64,000 bases of DNA. Source: an uncultured Pelagibacteraceae bacterium. GTDB lineage: Bacteria > Pseudomonadota > Alphaproteobacteria > Pelagibacterales > Pelagibacteraceae. The stretch covers positions 1 to 64,000 of the forward strand of contig CACEEO010000002.1 of the NCBI GenBank assembly GCA_902558585.1, read 5' to 3'. Position numbers and translations under genes: made by a program. The first letter of the stretch is position 1. The number at the start of each line of letters is the position of its first letter. Below, in pieces: positions 12,253-20,612 of this stretch. A model generated the notes under the pieces. The model had not been told where the DNA came from. It was given only the letters and a program-made list of their open reading frames with translations, and made no database searches.

Positions 12253-13668
12253 TTAGTCTAACTTAACACCAATATATCTTCGTTGATTTTCATTATTATA
12301 GATTGCAAGTAAAACTGTTTTTTGATTTGAATTAAGAACTTCTTTGGTAATTTCTCTTAAATCATCGGCCGATCTAATTTTTTTCTTCTGAGCTTCAATA
12401 ATAATACTGTTAAGCTCTATTGAATTTGCAACAGGGCTGTTGTTTGCAATTTTAGTAATAACAAGTCCTGTAGTTTGGTTTGGTAAATTTCTATTTTTAA
12501 TATCTTCTTTAGTTAATGGTCTTACTACTATTCTTAGACTTTCAATGATCTCTTCATTATTTTGTTTTTCAGTTTCTTGATTTTTACTTATTTTAAAATC
12601 ATCTGAGGTTTCTAATCTTCCTAAAATAACATTTTTAATAATCTCTTTTTTATCTCTCCAAATTTTAACCTCAACTTTTTTTCCAACCTCTGTTCGTGCA
12701 ACAATTGCTGGAAGCTCTTTCATTTGATTTATTTTTTCTCCATTAAATTCTAAAATAATATCACCAGCTTGTATTCCTGCTTTTTCTGAAGGACTATTTT
12801 CTGCAACACTTGCAACAAGTGCTCCTCGAGCTTTATCTAATTTTTCAACTTCAGCAATTTCTTTTGTCACATCTTGAATTCTAACACCCAGCCAACCTCT
12901 TTTTGTTTCACCAAATTCGATTAATTGTTTAATTACAATTTGAGCACTGTTAGATGGTATAGAAAATCCAATTCCAATAGAACCATTACGTCCAAGAATT
13001 GCTGTATTAATTCCAATTACATTTCCTTCCATATCAAACAAAGGCCCTCCAGAATTTCCAGAATTTATAGATGCATCTGTTTGTATGAAATCTTCATATC
13101 TTGATAAACCAATTGATCGATTTCTTGCTGAAATAATTCCAGCTGTTACCGTTCCACCTAAACCAAACGGATTTCCAATTGCTAAAACCCAATCACCAAT
13201 TCTTGCTTTATCAGAGTCACCGAATGCAACTGGGATAAACTTTTCATCTGTTTCTAATTGCAAAACAGCAATATCCATAAGTGGGTCAGCACCTAAAACC
13301 TTAGCTTTAAATTCTTGGTCACCATTTACCCTAACAATAATGTCGTCAGCATCTTGGATAACGTGATTATTTGTAACTACAATTCCTTTCTCGTCTATTA
13401 TAAACCCAGAACCTAAAGCAGCTGATTGTCTTTCCTGAGGTGTTCCAAATTCTTTAAACATATCCTCAAAAGGAGAACCTGGAGGAAATTGAAAAGGAAA
13501 AGGATTAGAATTTGTTGTGATAGTGGTTGTTGTAGAAATATTTACAACAGATGGCATTAATTTTTCTGCAAGATCTGCAAATGAAGCTGGAACTGGTTTA
13601 GAGTTTACATTTAGCGAAAAGCTAAATGATATTAGAAGGGTTAAGAATATAAGTTTAATCTTATTCAT
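12253..13668 (-). CDS. degP: Periplasmic serine protease/chaperone, DegP (HtrA/Do) family
   Basis: Degrades or refolds misfolded periplasmic proteins. 471 residues: signal peptide (hydrophobic LIFLTLLISFSFSLNV, end near residue 23), then a trypsin-like domain with catalytic His102 (VVTNNHVI), Asp132 (DIAVLQ) and Ser206 (NSGNSGGPL). The first PDZ domain is at about 255-350 and a second, more diverged PDZ fills the C-terminus (TGLVITKI, ADDLREITK). It follows hflC and DUF2065, the arrangement usual in alphaproteobacteria. DegQ/DegS-like paralogues cannot be excluded, but two PDZ domains favour the Do family. Confidence 0.93.
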   Translation of the reverse strand: MNKIKLIFLTLLISFSFSLNVNSKPVPASFADLAEKLMPSVVNISTTTTITTNSNPFPFQFPPGSPFEDMFKEFGTPQERQSAALGSGFIIDEKGIVVTNNHVIQDADDIIVRVNGDQEFKAKVLGADPLMDIAVLQLETDEKFIPVAFGDSDKARIGDWVLAIGNPFGLGGTVTAGIISARNRSIGLSRYEDFIQTDASINSGNSGGPLFDMEGNVIGINTAILGRNGSIGIGFSIPSNSAQIVIKQLIEFGETKRGWLGVRIQDVTKEIAEVEKLDKARGALVASVAENSPSEKAGIQAGDIILEFNGEKINQMKELPAIVARTEVGKKVEVKIWRDKKEIIKNVILGRLETSDDFKISKNQETEKQNNEEIIESLRIVVRPLTKEDIKNRNLPNQTTGLVITKIANNSPVANSIELNSIIIEAQKKKIRSADDLREITKEVLNSNQKTVLLAIYNNENQRRYIGVKLD

Positions 13669-13669
13669 A

Positions 13670-13855
13670 TTAACTTTTAATAAAATAAATAATTATAAAA
13701 CCTATCAATGCAAAAATAAGTCCACCTGATCTAAGCTGACTATCTTTAACAAGTTCTAATTTTTTTAACATACTTTTCATTTTTGCTGGAAATAAGGCGT
13801 ATAAAATACCTTCAATAAACAAGAAAAGACCAAAAGCTATAACTAGCTCACGCAT
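13670..13855 (-). CDS. DUF2065 family small membrane protein
   Basis: A 61-residue protein with two hydrophobic segments (MRELVIAFGLFLFIEGILYALF and a C-terminal FALIGFIIIYFIK) joined by a short basic loop ending in SQLRSGGLIFALIGF. These match the DUF2065 family, which typically sits between hflC and degP. Its function is not established. It starts 7 bases after the hflC stop and ends next to the degP start, so it is certainly co-transcribed. Location and topology suggest an accessory role with the HflKC/DegP quality-control proteins, which is only an inference. Confidence 0.88.
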   Translation of the reverse strand: MRELVIAFGLFLFIEGILYALFPAKMKSMLKKLELVKDSQLRSGGLIFALIGFIIIYFIKS

Positions 13856-13862
13856 TTAAAAA

Positions 13863-14735
13863 TTATTGCTGAATTTCAGCTTTTATATTTCCAAAAAATT
13901 TAAAAAACTCACTGTCTGGAGATAAAATCAAAGAAGTTTCACCACCAATAAGAGCTTTTTCATATGCCTGCATAGCTCTGTAGAAAGCAAAAAATTCTGG
14001 ATCTTGACCAAAGGCGTCAGCAAATATCTTGTTTCTTAAACCGTCACCTTCCCCTTTCATAATCTCAGATTGTTTTTGAGCATCTGCTAAGATTACAGTA
14101 ACTTCTTTGTCAGCAGTTGATGTAATCGTAACTGCCATCTCTGCTCCTTTTGCTCTAAATTCTTTTGCTTCTCTCTCCCTTTCAGTTTGCATTCTTCTAT
14201 AAATTGCATCACTGTTAGCTTGAGGTAGATCTGCTCTTTTAATTCTGACATCAACAATATTAATTCCAAAGTTTTGTGCTTCGTTATTAACACCCTCTTT
14301 AATTAAAGCCATTTGCTTAGATCTATCTTTAGATAATAATGTTTGTAATTCCTCTTGACCTAGTACATTTCTAATTCTTGAATTTATAATTGTAGATAAT
14401 CTTGATCTTGCAACTCTTTCGTTTCCAACTGAAATATAAAACTTCAGTGGATCAATGATTTGAAATCTTGCAAATGCATCCACAATTAAACGTTTTTGAT
14501 CTGATGCAATAACCTCTTCAGGTGGAGCATCTAAATTTAAAATTCTTTTATCTAAATAAACAACGTTTTGAATAAATGGAATTTTAAAGTTTAATCCTGG
14601 CTTCATTATAATTCTTTTTGGATCACCAAATTGAAGAATAATTGCTTGGTTAACTTCCTTAACTATAATTACTGATAAAAAGGCTACAACACCTATTGCA
14701 ACTAGTACTCCTGCTAAAATTTTTCCAGCTTTCAT
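13863..14735 (-). CDS. hflC: HflC, SPFH-domain modulator of FtsH
   Basis: With HflK forms the large periplasmic cage around the membrane protease FtsH and restrains its activity. The 290 residues have one N-terminal span (about 5-27), then the SPFH/Band 7 domain (VNQAIILQFGDPKRIIMKPGLNFKIPF, LDKRILNLDAPPEEVIASDQKRLIVDAFARF), a coiled-coil stretch rich in EREREAKEFRAKG, and a C-terminal hydrophobic tail. It starts one base after hflK ends. Its partner ftsH is elsewhere in the window. Confidence 0.95.
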   Translation of the reverse strand: MKAGKILAGVLVAIGVVAFLSVIIVKEVNQAIILQFGDPKRIIMKPGLNFKIPFIQNVVYLDKRILNLDAPPEEVIASDQKRLIVDAFARFQIIDPLKFYISVGNERVARSRLSTIINSRIRNVLGQEELQTLLSKDRSKQMALIKEGVNNEAQNFGINIVDVRIKRADLPQANSDAIYRRMQTEREREAKEFRAKGAEMAVTITSTADKEVTVILADAQKQSEIMKGEGDGLRNKIFADAFGQDPEFFAFYRAMQAYEKALIGGETSLILSPDSEFFKFFGNIKAEIQQ

Positions 14736-14736
14736 T

Positions 14737-15837
14737 TTAATTTGTCGCTTTCTTTTTTAACTCAGGCAAAGGTAAGTATGGAACTACACCAGAACCTGCA
14801 TTTTTTTCAATAATTACTTTATCAATATCTGCTAAAACTTTTTCCATAGTTTCTAGGTACATTCTCTCTTTAGTCACTTGTTTGGCATTTTTAAATTCAT
14901 TATATATAGCTAAAAATCTACTTGCTTCACCCTCTGCTTTTGCAACAACTTCTTTTTTATATGCTTCTGCTGCTTGTAAAATTTTTTGCGCTTCCCCTCT
15001 TGCTCTTGGAATTACATCATTTGCATAAGCTTCGGCCTCGTTTTTAGATCTTTCCATATCTGCTCTCGCAGCCTGTACATCTCTAAATGCGTCAATTACT
15101 TGATCAGGTGGATCGGCCTTTTGTGTTTGAACTTGTGTAATTTGAATTCCACTTTCATAATCATCTAAAATATTTTGAATAATTGCTTGCGTTTCAACTT
15201 CAATTTTAGATCTTCCTTCAGTCAAAATTGGTTGGATATCACTTTTTGCAATTACTTCTCTCATTGCAGTTTCAGCAGCTGCTTTAACAGTTCCTTCTGG
15301 ATCTTGAATTTTAAATAAAAAATTACCAGCGTCTTTAATTACCCAAAATACGGAAAAGTCTATATTAACAATATTTTCATCTCCAGTTAACATCAGGCTT
15401 TCTTGTGGAACATCAGCAACTCCGCCACCTGTAGAAAAACCACTATCTCTTTCAGATCTAAATCCAATATCCATTCTATTAACCTTAGTGACTTTTGGTG
15501 TTTGAACAGTTTCAACAGGAAAAGGTATATGATAGTTCAAACCAGGTTGTGTAGTTTTTACAAACTTTCCAAATCTTAATACAACACCTTGTTCATCGGG
15601 TAATACTCTATAAAGTCCGCTTGCTAACCATACAAAAACTAAAACTAGTAAAATTAGACTTATTGATTTTCCTCCTGAAGTTTTTCCACCAGGTAAAAAT
15701 CTTTTAATTTTATCTTGAAGGTCTCTAATTAATTCGTCGACATTTGGTGGTGTCGGACCTCTACCTGATCCATTACCACTACCACCTCCACCGGGAGGTG
15801 CTCCCCAAGGACTTTGACCTTTAAAATCGTCTGACAT
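14737..15837 (-). CDS. hflK: HflK, SPFH-domain modulator of FtsH
   Basis: Partner of HflC in the FtsH-enclosing complex. 366 residues: a cytoplasmic Gly/Pro-rich N-terminus (SPWGAPPGGGGSG), a single span near 61-80 (ISLILLVLVFVWLASGLY), then the SPFH domain (VLPDEQGVVLRFGKFVKTTQPGLNYHIPFP). A long helical region follows, with the repeated VVAKAEGEASRFLAIYNEF signature of HflK. The start ATG forms a CATATG palindrome with a spurious upstream ATG on the opposite strand. A promoter overlaps the start region, so the transcript may be leaderless. Confidence 0.95.
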   Translation of the reverse strand: MSDDFKGQSPWGAPPGGGGSGNGSGRGPTPPNVDELIRDLQDKIKRFLPGGKTSGGKSISLILLVLVFVWLASGLYRVLPDEQGVVLRFGKFVKTTQPGLNYHIPFPVETVQTPKVTKVNRMDIGFRSERDSGFSTGGGVADVPQESLMLTGDENIVNIDFSVFWVIKDAGNFLFKIQDPEGTVKAAAETAMREVIAKSDIQPILTEGRSKIEVETQAIIQNILDDYESGIQITQVQTQKADPPDQVIDAFRDVQAARADMERSKNEAEAYANDVIPRARGEAQKILQAAEAYKKEVVAKAEGEASRFLAIYNEFKNAKQVTKERMYLETMEKVLADIDKVIIEKNAGSGVVPYLPLPELKKKATN

Positions 15838-15844
15838 ATGCCAA

Positions 15845-15874
15845 AGTATATAGTGTCTTTATTGCAAAAAACAA
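15845..15874 (-). promoter_or_regulatory. Candidate promoter of hflK-hflC-degP-miaA
   Basis: Minus-strand -35 TTGTTT (15869-15874) and -10 TATACT (15845-15850), 18 bases apart, with seven bases to the hflK ATG. The spacing predicts transcription starting at the start codon. This lies wholly within the 51 bases between hflK and the likely mrp start, so any mrp promoter must overlap it. Confidence 0.45.
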
Positions 15875-15888
15875 GTAATGATACTTTT

Positions 15889-16713
15889 ATGTCTGATAAA
15901 AAACCTGAACTTAGTGCCGCAATGAAAAGCAAGCTAGAGCCTAAAAAATTCACTAAAAATCCAATCCTTGGAACTAAATTTACTATAGCCATCTCTAGTG
16001 CAAAAGGTGGTGTTGGAAAATCTACATTTGCAACGAATCTTGCTTTAGCTTTGAAAAAAGTTGGATGTAAAGTTGGTCTTTTAGATGCAGACATTTATGG
16101 CCCATCAATACCCAAAATGTTTGATATTAATGAAAAACCAAAAAGTGATGGTCAGAAATTAGATCCAATTACAAAATATGACATACAGTGTATGTCGATT
16201 GGTTTTTTAGCTGATCAACAAACACCAATGATATGGCGTGGTCCTATGGTGACAAGTGCAATTAAAACTTTTACTCAAAAAGTAAATTGGAAAGATTTAG
16301 ATTTTATTATCGTTGATATGCCTCCAGGAACTGGTGACACCCAACTTACATTTTCACAAGAAATAAAGATGGATGGTGCAATAATTGTGAGCACACCTCA
16401 AGAAGTAGCCCTTTTAGACGTTAAGAGAGGAATTAAAATGTTTGATAAATTAGGAGTTAAGATTTTGGGTTTAGTTGATAACATGAGTTTTTTCGTAGGT
16501 GACGATGGAAAAAAATATAAAATTTTTGGAGAAGGTGGGGTTAAAAAAACTGCAGAGGAATTTCAAAAAGAATTTTTAGGTGAAATTCCAATTAATCCAG
16601 AAGTTGGTAAAACTGGAGATGAAGGAAAGCCAATTGTAGAAGCTAGCCCTGAGCATGAAATTTCTAAGATATATTTAAATTTTGCTGAAAAAATTAAATC
16701 AACTTATCTTTAA
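15889..16713 (+). CDS. mrp: Mrp/ApbC-family P-loop ATPase, iron-sulfur carrier, lacking the DUF59 domain
   Basis: Scaffold/carrier ATPase that passes iron-sulfur clusters to target proteins. About 274 residues: deviant Walker [13 protein letters not shown] near residues 36-47, [24 protein letters not shown] and a [22 protein letters not shown] segment, all typical of Mrp/NBP35. The usual N-terminal MIP18/DUF59 domain of bacterial Mrp is absent. The CxxC cluster-binding cysteines after NMS are also missing (sequence FFVGDDGKK). An ATG at 15838 would add 17 residues, but it overlaps the divergent hflK start, so I chose 15889. It overlaps thyX tail-to-tail by 20 bases. Confidence 0.88.
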   Translation: MSDKKPELSAAMKSKLEPKKFTKNPILGTKFTIAISSAKGGVGKSTFATNLALALKKVGCKVGLLDADIYGPSIPKMFDINEKPKSDGQKLDPITKYDIQCMSIGFLADQQTPMIWRGPMVTSAIKTFTQKVNWKDLDFIIVDMPPGTGDTQLTFSQEIKMDGAIIVSTPQEVALLDVKRGIKMFDKLGVKILGLVDNMSFFVGDDGKKYKIFGEGGVKKTAEEFQKEFLGEIPINPEVGKTGDEGKPIVEASPEHEISKIYLNFAEKIKSTYL

Positions 16714-17641
16714 GATCAAAAGCAGTCATTAATTCATTCCACTCCCTTTTAGACAGGCCAGAACTTTCAACATCTACATTTTCACCTTTGATAAATTTTT
16801 GAATAATTAATTTTCCTTTTGCAGAAACTTCGGTGCCACCTACTCTATAATCCATAAAAGCATCATAAGTTGTAGGAACCCATTTTTTTACAGTATCCAG
16901 CATTATGTCAGCATAAACTCTAATTTCATATTGAGCATGACTATCAGCTCTTAATCTTAAAAAATTCATTAAGTTTAATAAATCAGTTTTCCAATACCAT
17001 TGGGTATAGGTATTTAGTGTTAAATTCATTCTTGCAAGTTCTCTTGCTAAACCTTTTTTATTTTCATCAATAGTTGATCCATCAAATCTTTCATTAAGCA
17101 TAGTCTCGTAATTATTATAAGTTCTTTCTGCATCACTTTTTAAAAGTTCTAAAACTTCCTCTGCCTGTTTTCCTTCCAAAACATCTCCTCTACCCTGTCT
17201 ATTACTAGTTGATTGAGCAGCTAAATTTTCTTGTGATGGCAAATAAAATTCCTTATCCAGAATTGAATATCTTGCAGAATATTCATTTACATTTGCTGTT
17301 CTGTGTCTAATCCATTGTCTTGCAATAAATATTGGTAGCTTAACATGATATTTAATTTCGCACATTTCGAATGGGGTACTGTGCCAATGTCTCATCAAAT
17401 ATTTTATTAAACCTTTGTCAGTTGAAACTTGTTTGGTTCCTTTTCCGTACGATACTCTGGCCGATTGAACTATGGATGTATCATCACCCATATAATCAAC
17501 AACTCTTACAAAACCATGATCTAAAGCTGGAATTGCTTCATATAGTATTTTTTCAAGCTCAGGAGCAGTAACTCTTTTTGTTTGATTGCTTTGAGATTGT
17601 TGATTTTTTATTTCTTCTTGTTGTTCTTTAGTTAATTTCAT
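16694..17641 (-). CDS. thyX: Flavin-dependent thymidylate synthase
   Basis: Makes dTMP from dUMP using methylene-THF, NADPH and FAD, replacing ThyA. About 315 residues, with the ThyX signature [13 protein letters not shown] at 112-124 and the conserved [12 protein letters not shown] and [13 protein letters not shown] segments. The open frame extends 41 codons further upstream, but that stretch is antisense to the tmRNA acceptor piece and codes a non-family sequence. I therefore start at 17641 ([10 protein letters not shown]). It is slightly long for ThyX because of a polar N-terminus and a C-terminal extension ([14 protein letters not shown]). It converges on mrp with a 20-base overlap. Confidence 0.95.
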   Translation of the reverse strand: MKLTKEQQEEIKNQQSQSNQTKRVTAPELEKILYEAIPALDHGFVRVVDYMGDDTSIVQSARVSYGKGTKQVSTDKGLIKYLMRHWHSTPFEMCEIKYHVKLPIFIARQWIRHRTANVNEYSARYSILDKEFYLPSQENLAAQSTSNRQGRGDVLEGKQAEEVLELLKSDAERTYNNYETMLNERFDGSTIDENKKGLARELARMNLTLNTYTQWYWKTDLLNLMNFLRLRADSHAQYEIRVYADIMLDTVKKWVPTTYDAFMDYRVGGTEVSAKGKLIIQKFIKGENVDVESSGLSKREWNELMTAFDLKDKLI

Positions 17642-17649
17642 GATTGTTA

Positions 17650-17677
17650 TTGAATCTGTTGTAATTACTTTTATATT
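17650..17677 (+). promoter_or_regulatory. Candidate promoter of ssrA
   Basis: Plus-strand TTGAAT (17650-17655) and TATATT (17672-17677) are separated by 16 bases, placing a start near 17684, exactly where the first tmRNA helix (GTTGG/CCAAC) begins. The region is AT-rich, so chance matches are possible. Confidence 0.35.
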
Positions 17678-17683
17678 AATAAT

Positions 17684-17944
17684 GTTGGTTTTCCAACTAC
17701 GACGATAAACGAATTTCGTAATAACCATTGCGGACGTGGGGGCAGTACCCACCACCTCCACCATTACAACTTATGGGGGTGAACTAGATTCGACGGGTGA
17801 CTAAAGGCTATTCTTTCGTTCGGGATTGTTCCACCGTAACGGGCTAATTTATAATTGCTAACGAAAGTTATGCACTTGCTGCCTAATTAACTTAGTTAAT
17901 TAAGCAAACGGGGTCTGGGGCACCTGGCAACAGAACGCCCCCTA
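17684..17944 (+). ncRNA. ssrA: Transfer-messenger RNA, permuted two-piece form (tag ANESYALAA)
   Basis: Rescues stalled ribosomes and tags the nascent peptide. The gene is circularly permuted: the acceptor piece comes first and ends in an encoded CCA (17761-17763), then an 11-base spacer, then the coding piece from GGGGGTG (17775-17781). The acceptor stem pairs GGGGGTG with CACCTCC (17753-17759) with one G-U. The T-stem is GTGGG/CCCAC (17736-17740/17748-17752). The coding piece keeps the tmRNA signature TAGATTCGACGGG. The tag frame is 17857-17886, ANESYALAA then TAA. The 3' end is a GGGGC/GCCCC hairpin (17917-17941). The helix joining the two pieces is visible (GGCTATT with AATAACC, one mismatch). 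This form is known for alphaproteobacteria. Confidence 0.93.
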
Positions 17945-17945
17945 T

Positions 17946-20612
17946 TTAACTTAATTTTTTTTTAATTTCAGCTTGAGCGGCAGCCAACCTTGCAACAGGA
18001 ACTCTATAAGGTGAACAAGAAACATAATTCAATCCTGCATTTGAACAAAAAGATATACTATGTGGATCTCCTCCATGCTCTCCACAGATACCTAACTTTA
18101 GATTTTTGTTTTGTTTTCTTCCTTTTTCTACTGCTATTTCAACTAAATCTGAAACTCCCTCATCTATTGAAACAAAAGGATCAACAGAAAATATTTTGTT
18201 TTCTAAATAATCATTTAAAAATTTACCACTATCATCTCTACTGATCCCAAAAGTAGTCTGAGTTAAATCATTTGTTCCAAAACTAAAGAATTCTGCGTGC
18301 TTAGCGATCTCCTTTGCTTTTATTGCCGCTCTAGGTAATTCAATCATTGTTCCAACTAAAAATTCTATTTTCAATTTATTTTCTTGTTGAACTTGACTAG
18401 CAGTTCTAATTACTAATTCTTTCATTATTTTAATCTCGGCCTCTGTAGATACTAAAGGTATCATTATTTCAGGAAATGCAGATTTAATTTTATTTTTTTT
18501 GAGGTAAGCCAAAGCCTCGAATATTGCTTTGCATTGCATTTCATAAATTTCAGGAAAAGATATTCCCAGACGACATCCCCTATGACCTAACATGGGATTT
18601 TGCTCATGGAGCTCTTCAATTCTTGACTCAACCTCTTTAACTGGGAGATTAACAATACTAGCAACCTCATTAATTTCCTTTTCTGTACGTGGTAAAAATT
18701 CATGTAATGGTGGGTCCAACAATCTAACTGTGACTGGTAATCCACTCATGATTTTAAAAATATCTATAAAATCTTTTCTTTGATGCGGTAACAGTTTTTG
18801 TAATGCTATTGCTCTGTCTTCTTTTGTTTTAGATAATATCATTTCTCTTACGGACAAAATTCGTTCTTCATCAAAAAACATATGTTCAGTTCTGCATAAT
18901 CCAATACCCTCTGCACCAAAATCTTTTGCTGTTTTGGTATCTTTTGGTGTCTCAGAATTTGTTCTTACTTTTAATTTCCTAAAGCTATCAGCCCAAGACA
19001 TTAATTTGGAAAAATCACCAGATATTTCAGGCTTGACTGTTGAAACACTTCCAGCAATAATTCTTCCAGTTGAGCCATCAATAGTGATTACGTCTCCTTC
19101 TTTAATCTCCATTGAAGAAGTTTTAAAAGATTTATTTTCATAGTTTATATCAATTTCACTTGATCCTGATACACATGGTCTACCCATACCTCTCGCAACA
19201 ACAGCTGCATGGCTTGTCATTCCTCCTCTAGCAGTCAAAATTCCTTTAGCAGCATGCATTCCTTGTATATCTTCTGGAGAGGTCTCTACTCTAACCAAAA
19301 TTGTATCTTGCATCATTGCGGTTAATCTTTCAGCCTCTTCTGATGTAAATACAACTTTACCACTGGCTGCACCTGGTGATGCTGGTAATCCATTTGCTAT
19401 TACATTAATTAAACTTTTTTCGTCCAAAGTAGGGTGCAAAAGTGTATCTAAAGAATTTGGGTCAATTCTTAATACAGCTTCCTTTTTAGAAATTAATTTT
19501 TCTTTAACCATATCAACTGCGATCTTCACTGCTGATTTTGCTGTTCTTTTTCCTGATCTTGTTTGAAGCATCCATAGTTTACTATTTTCAACTGTAAACT
19601 CTACGTCTTGCATATCTTTGTAATGCATCTCTAATTTTTTCAAAATTTTTTGAAGTTCTTTAAAGACTTTAGGCATAGACTCTTCCATTGATAATTCTTT
19701 TACTTTAGCATCTCTCCTAGCTTTTTTTGTTATGTATTGAGGAGTCCTTGTGCCCGCTACAACATCTTCGCCTTGAGCATTAATTAAATACTCACCATAT
19801 ATTTCATTTAATCCATCTGATGGATTTCGTGTAAACACAACTCCTGTTGCGCAATCATCTCCCATATTTCCAAAAACCATTGATTGAACATTTACAGCAG
19901 TTCCCCACTCGGCTGGGATTTGATTTATTTTTCTATAAACTTTTGCTCTATTACTTTCCCACGATAAAAATACTGCGCTTATTGCTCCTAGCAATTGTTC
20001 ATTAACATCTTGAGGAAAATCTTTTTTTGCCTTTTCTCTTACTGTTCTTTTAAAATCTTCAATTAATCCATCCCAATCACTTTCATCTAAATCTGTATCT
20101 AGCAAAACACCTTTCGTAAGTTTATAATTTTCAATTAATTCCTCAAAATGATAACCTTCTACACCCATTACAACATTACCGTACATTTGAATGAATCTTC
20201 TATAACTATCTTTAGCAAATCTTCCATTTGAAGTTTTAATTGCTAAAGCTTTGACTGTTTTATCGTTTAGACCCAAATTTAGAATAGTATCCATCATACC
20301 TGGCATTGATACTCTTGCACCAGAACGCACAGACAACAAAAGTGGATTTTTTAAGTCCCCAAATTTCTTAGAAACATCTTTTTCGATTAATTTTAATTCT
20401 TTTTTAATTTGAGAAATTAATTTTTTATTTAATTTTTTTTTATCCTTATAAAAAATTTCACAAACTTTTGTAGATATTGTAAAACCAGGAGGCACTGGAA
20501 GATCCATTCTTCCCATTTCAGAAAGATTAGCACCTTTTCCTCCTAAAAAGTTTTTAGGGTTTTTAATTTTTTTACTATCCTTAGAATTAAAGTTTAATAT
20601 AAGTTTTTTCAT
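17946..20612 (-). CDS. ppdK: Pyruvate, phosphate dikinase
   Basis: Reversibly converts pyruvate, ATP and Pi to PEP, AMP and PPi; in bacteria lacking other PEP-forming enzymes it feeds gluconeogenesis. The 888 residues match the standard length. An ATP-grasp domain (FLGGKGANLSEMGRMDLPVPPGFTIS) is followed by the swivelling phosphohistidine domain with catalytic His468 in GGMTSHAAVVARG. The C-terminal PEP-binding barrel has GIGLCRTEHMFF, LVGTMIELPRA and FGTNDLTQTTFG. The glyS stop overlaps its start by one base. It converges on the tmRNA with a single spare base. Confidence 0.97.
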   Translation of the reverse strand: MKKLILNFNSKDSKKIKNPKNFLGGKGANLSEMGRMDLPVPPGFTISTKVCEIFYKDKKKLNKKLISQIKKELKLIEKDVSKKFGDLKNPLLLSVRSGARVSMPGMMDTILNLGLNDKTVKALAIKTSNGRFAKDSYRRFIQMYGNVVMGVEGYHFEELIENYKLTKGVLLDTDLDESDWDGLIEDFKRTVREKAKKDFPQDVNEQLLGAISAVFLSWESNRAKVYRKINQIPAEWGTAVNVQSMVFGNMGDDCATGVVFTRNPSDGLNEIYGEYLINAQGEDVVAGTRTPQYITKKARRDAKVKELSMEESMPKVFKELQKILKKLEMHYKDMQDVEFTVENSKLWMLQTRSGKRTAKSAVKIAVDMVKEKLISKKEAVLRIDPNSLDTLLHPTLDEKSLINVIANGLPASPGAASGKVVFTSEEAERLTAMMQDTILVRVETSPEDIQGMHAAKGILTARGGMTSHAAVVARGMGRPCVSGSSEIDINYENKSFKTSSMEIKEGDVITIDGSTGRIIAGSVSTVKPEISGDFSKLMSWADSFRKLKVRTNSETPKDTKTAKDFGAEGIGLCRTEHMFFDEERILSVREMILSKTKEDRAIALQKLLPHQRKDFIDIFKIMSGLPVTVRLLDPPLHEFLPRTEKEINEVASIVNLPVKEVESRIEELHEQNPMLGHRGCRLGISFPEIYEMQCKAIFEALAYLKKNKIKSAFPEIMIPLVSTEAEIKIMKELVIRTASQVQQENKLKIEFLVGTMIELPRAAIKAKEIAKHAEFFSFGTNDLTQTTFGISRDDSGKFLNDYLENKIFSVDPFVSIDEGVSDLVEIAVEKGRKQNKNLKLGICGEHGGDPHSISFCSNAGLNYVSCSPYRVPVARLAAAQAEIKKKLS

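Noticed and set aside
15729-16094. 121-residue open frame on the minus strand across the hflK start and mrp
   Set aside because: It is a shadow of hflK and mrp in another frame, with no recognisable domain.
17642-17764. N-terminal 41-codon extension of thyX
   Set aside because: It is antisense to the tmRNA acceptor piece and codes no ThyX-family sequence; the family N-terminus begins at the ATG at 17641.
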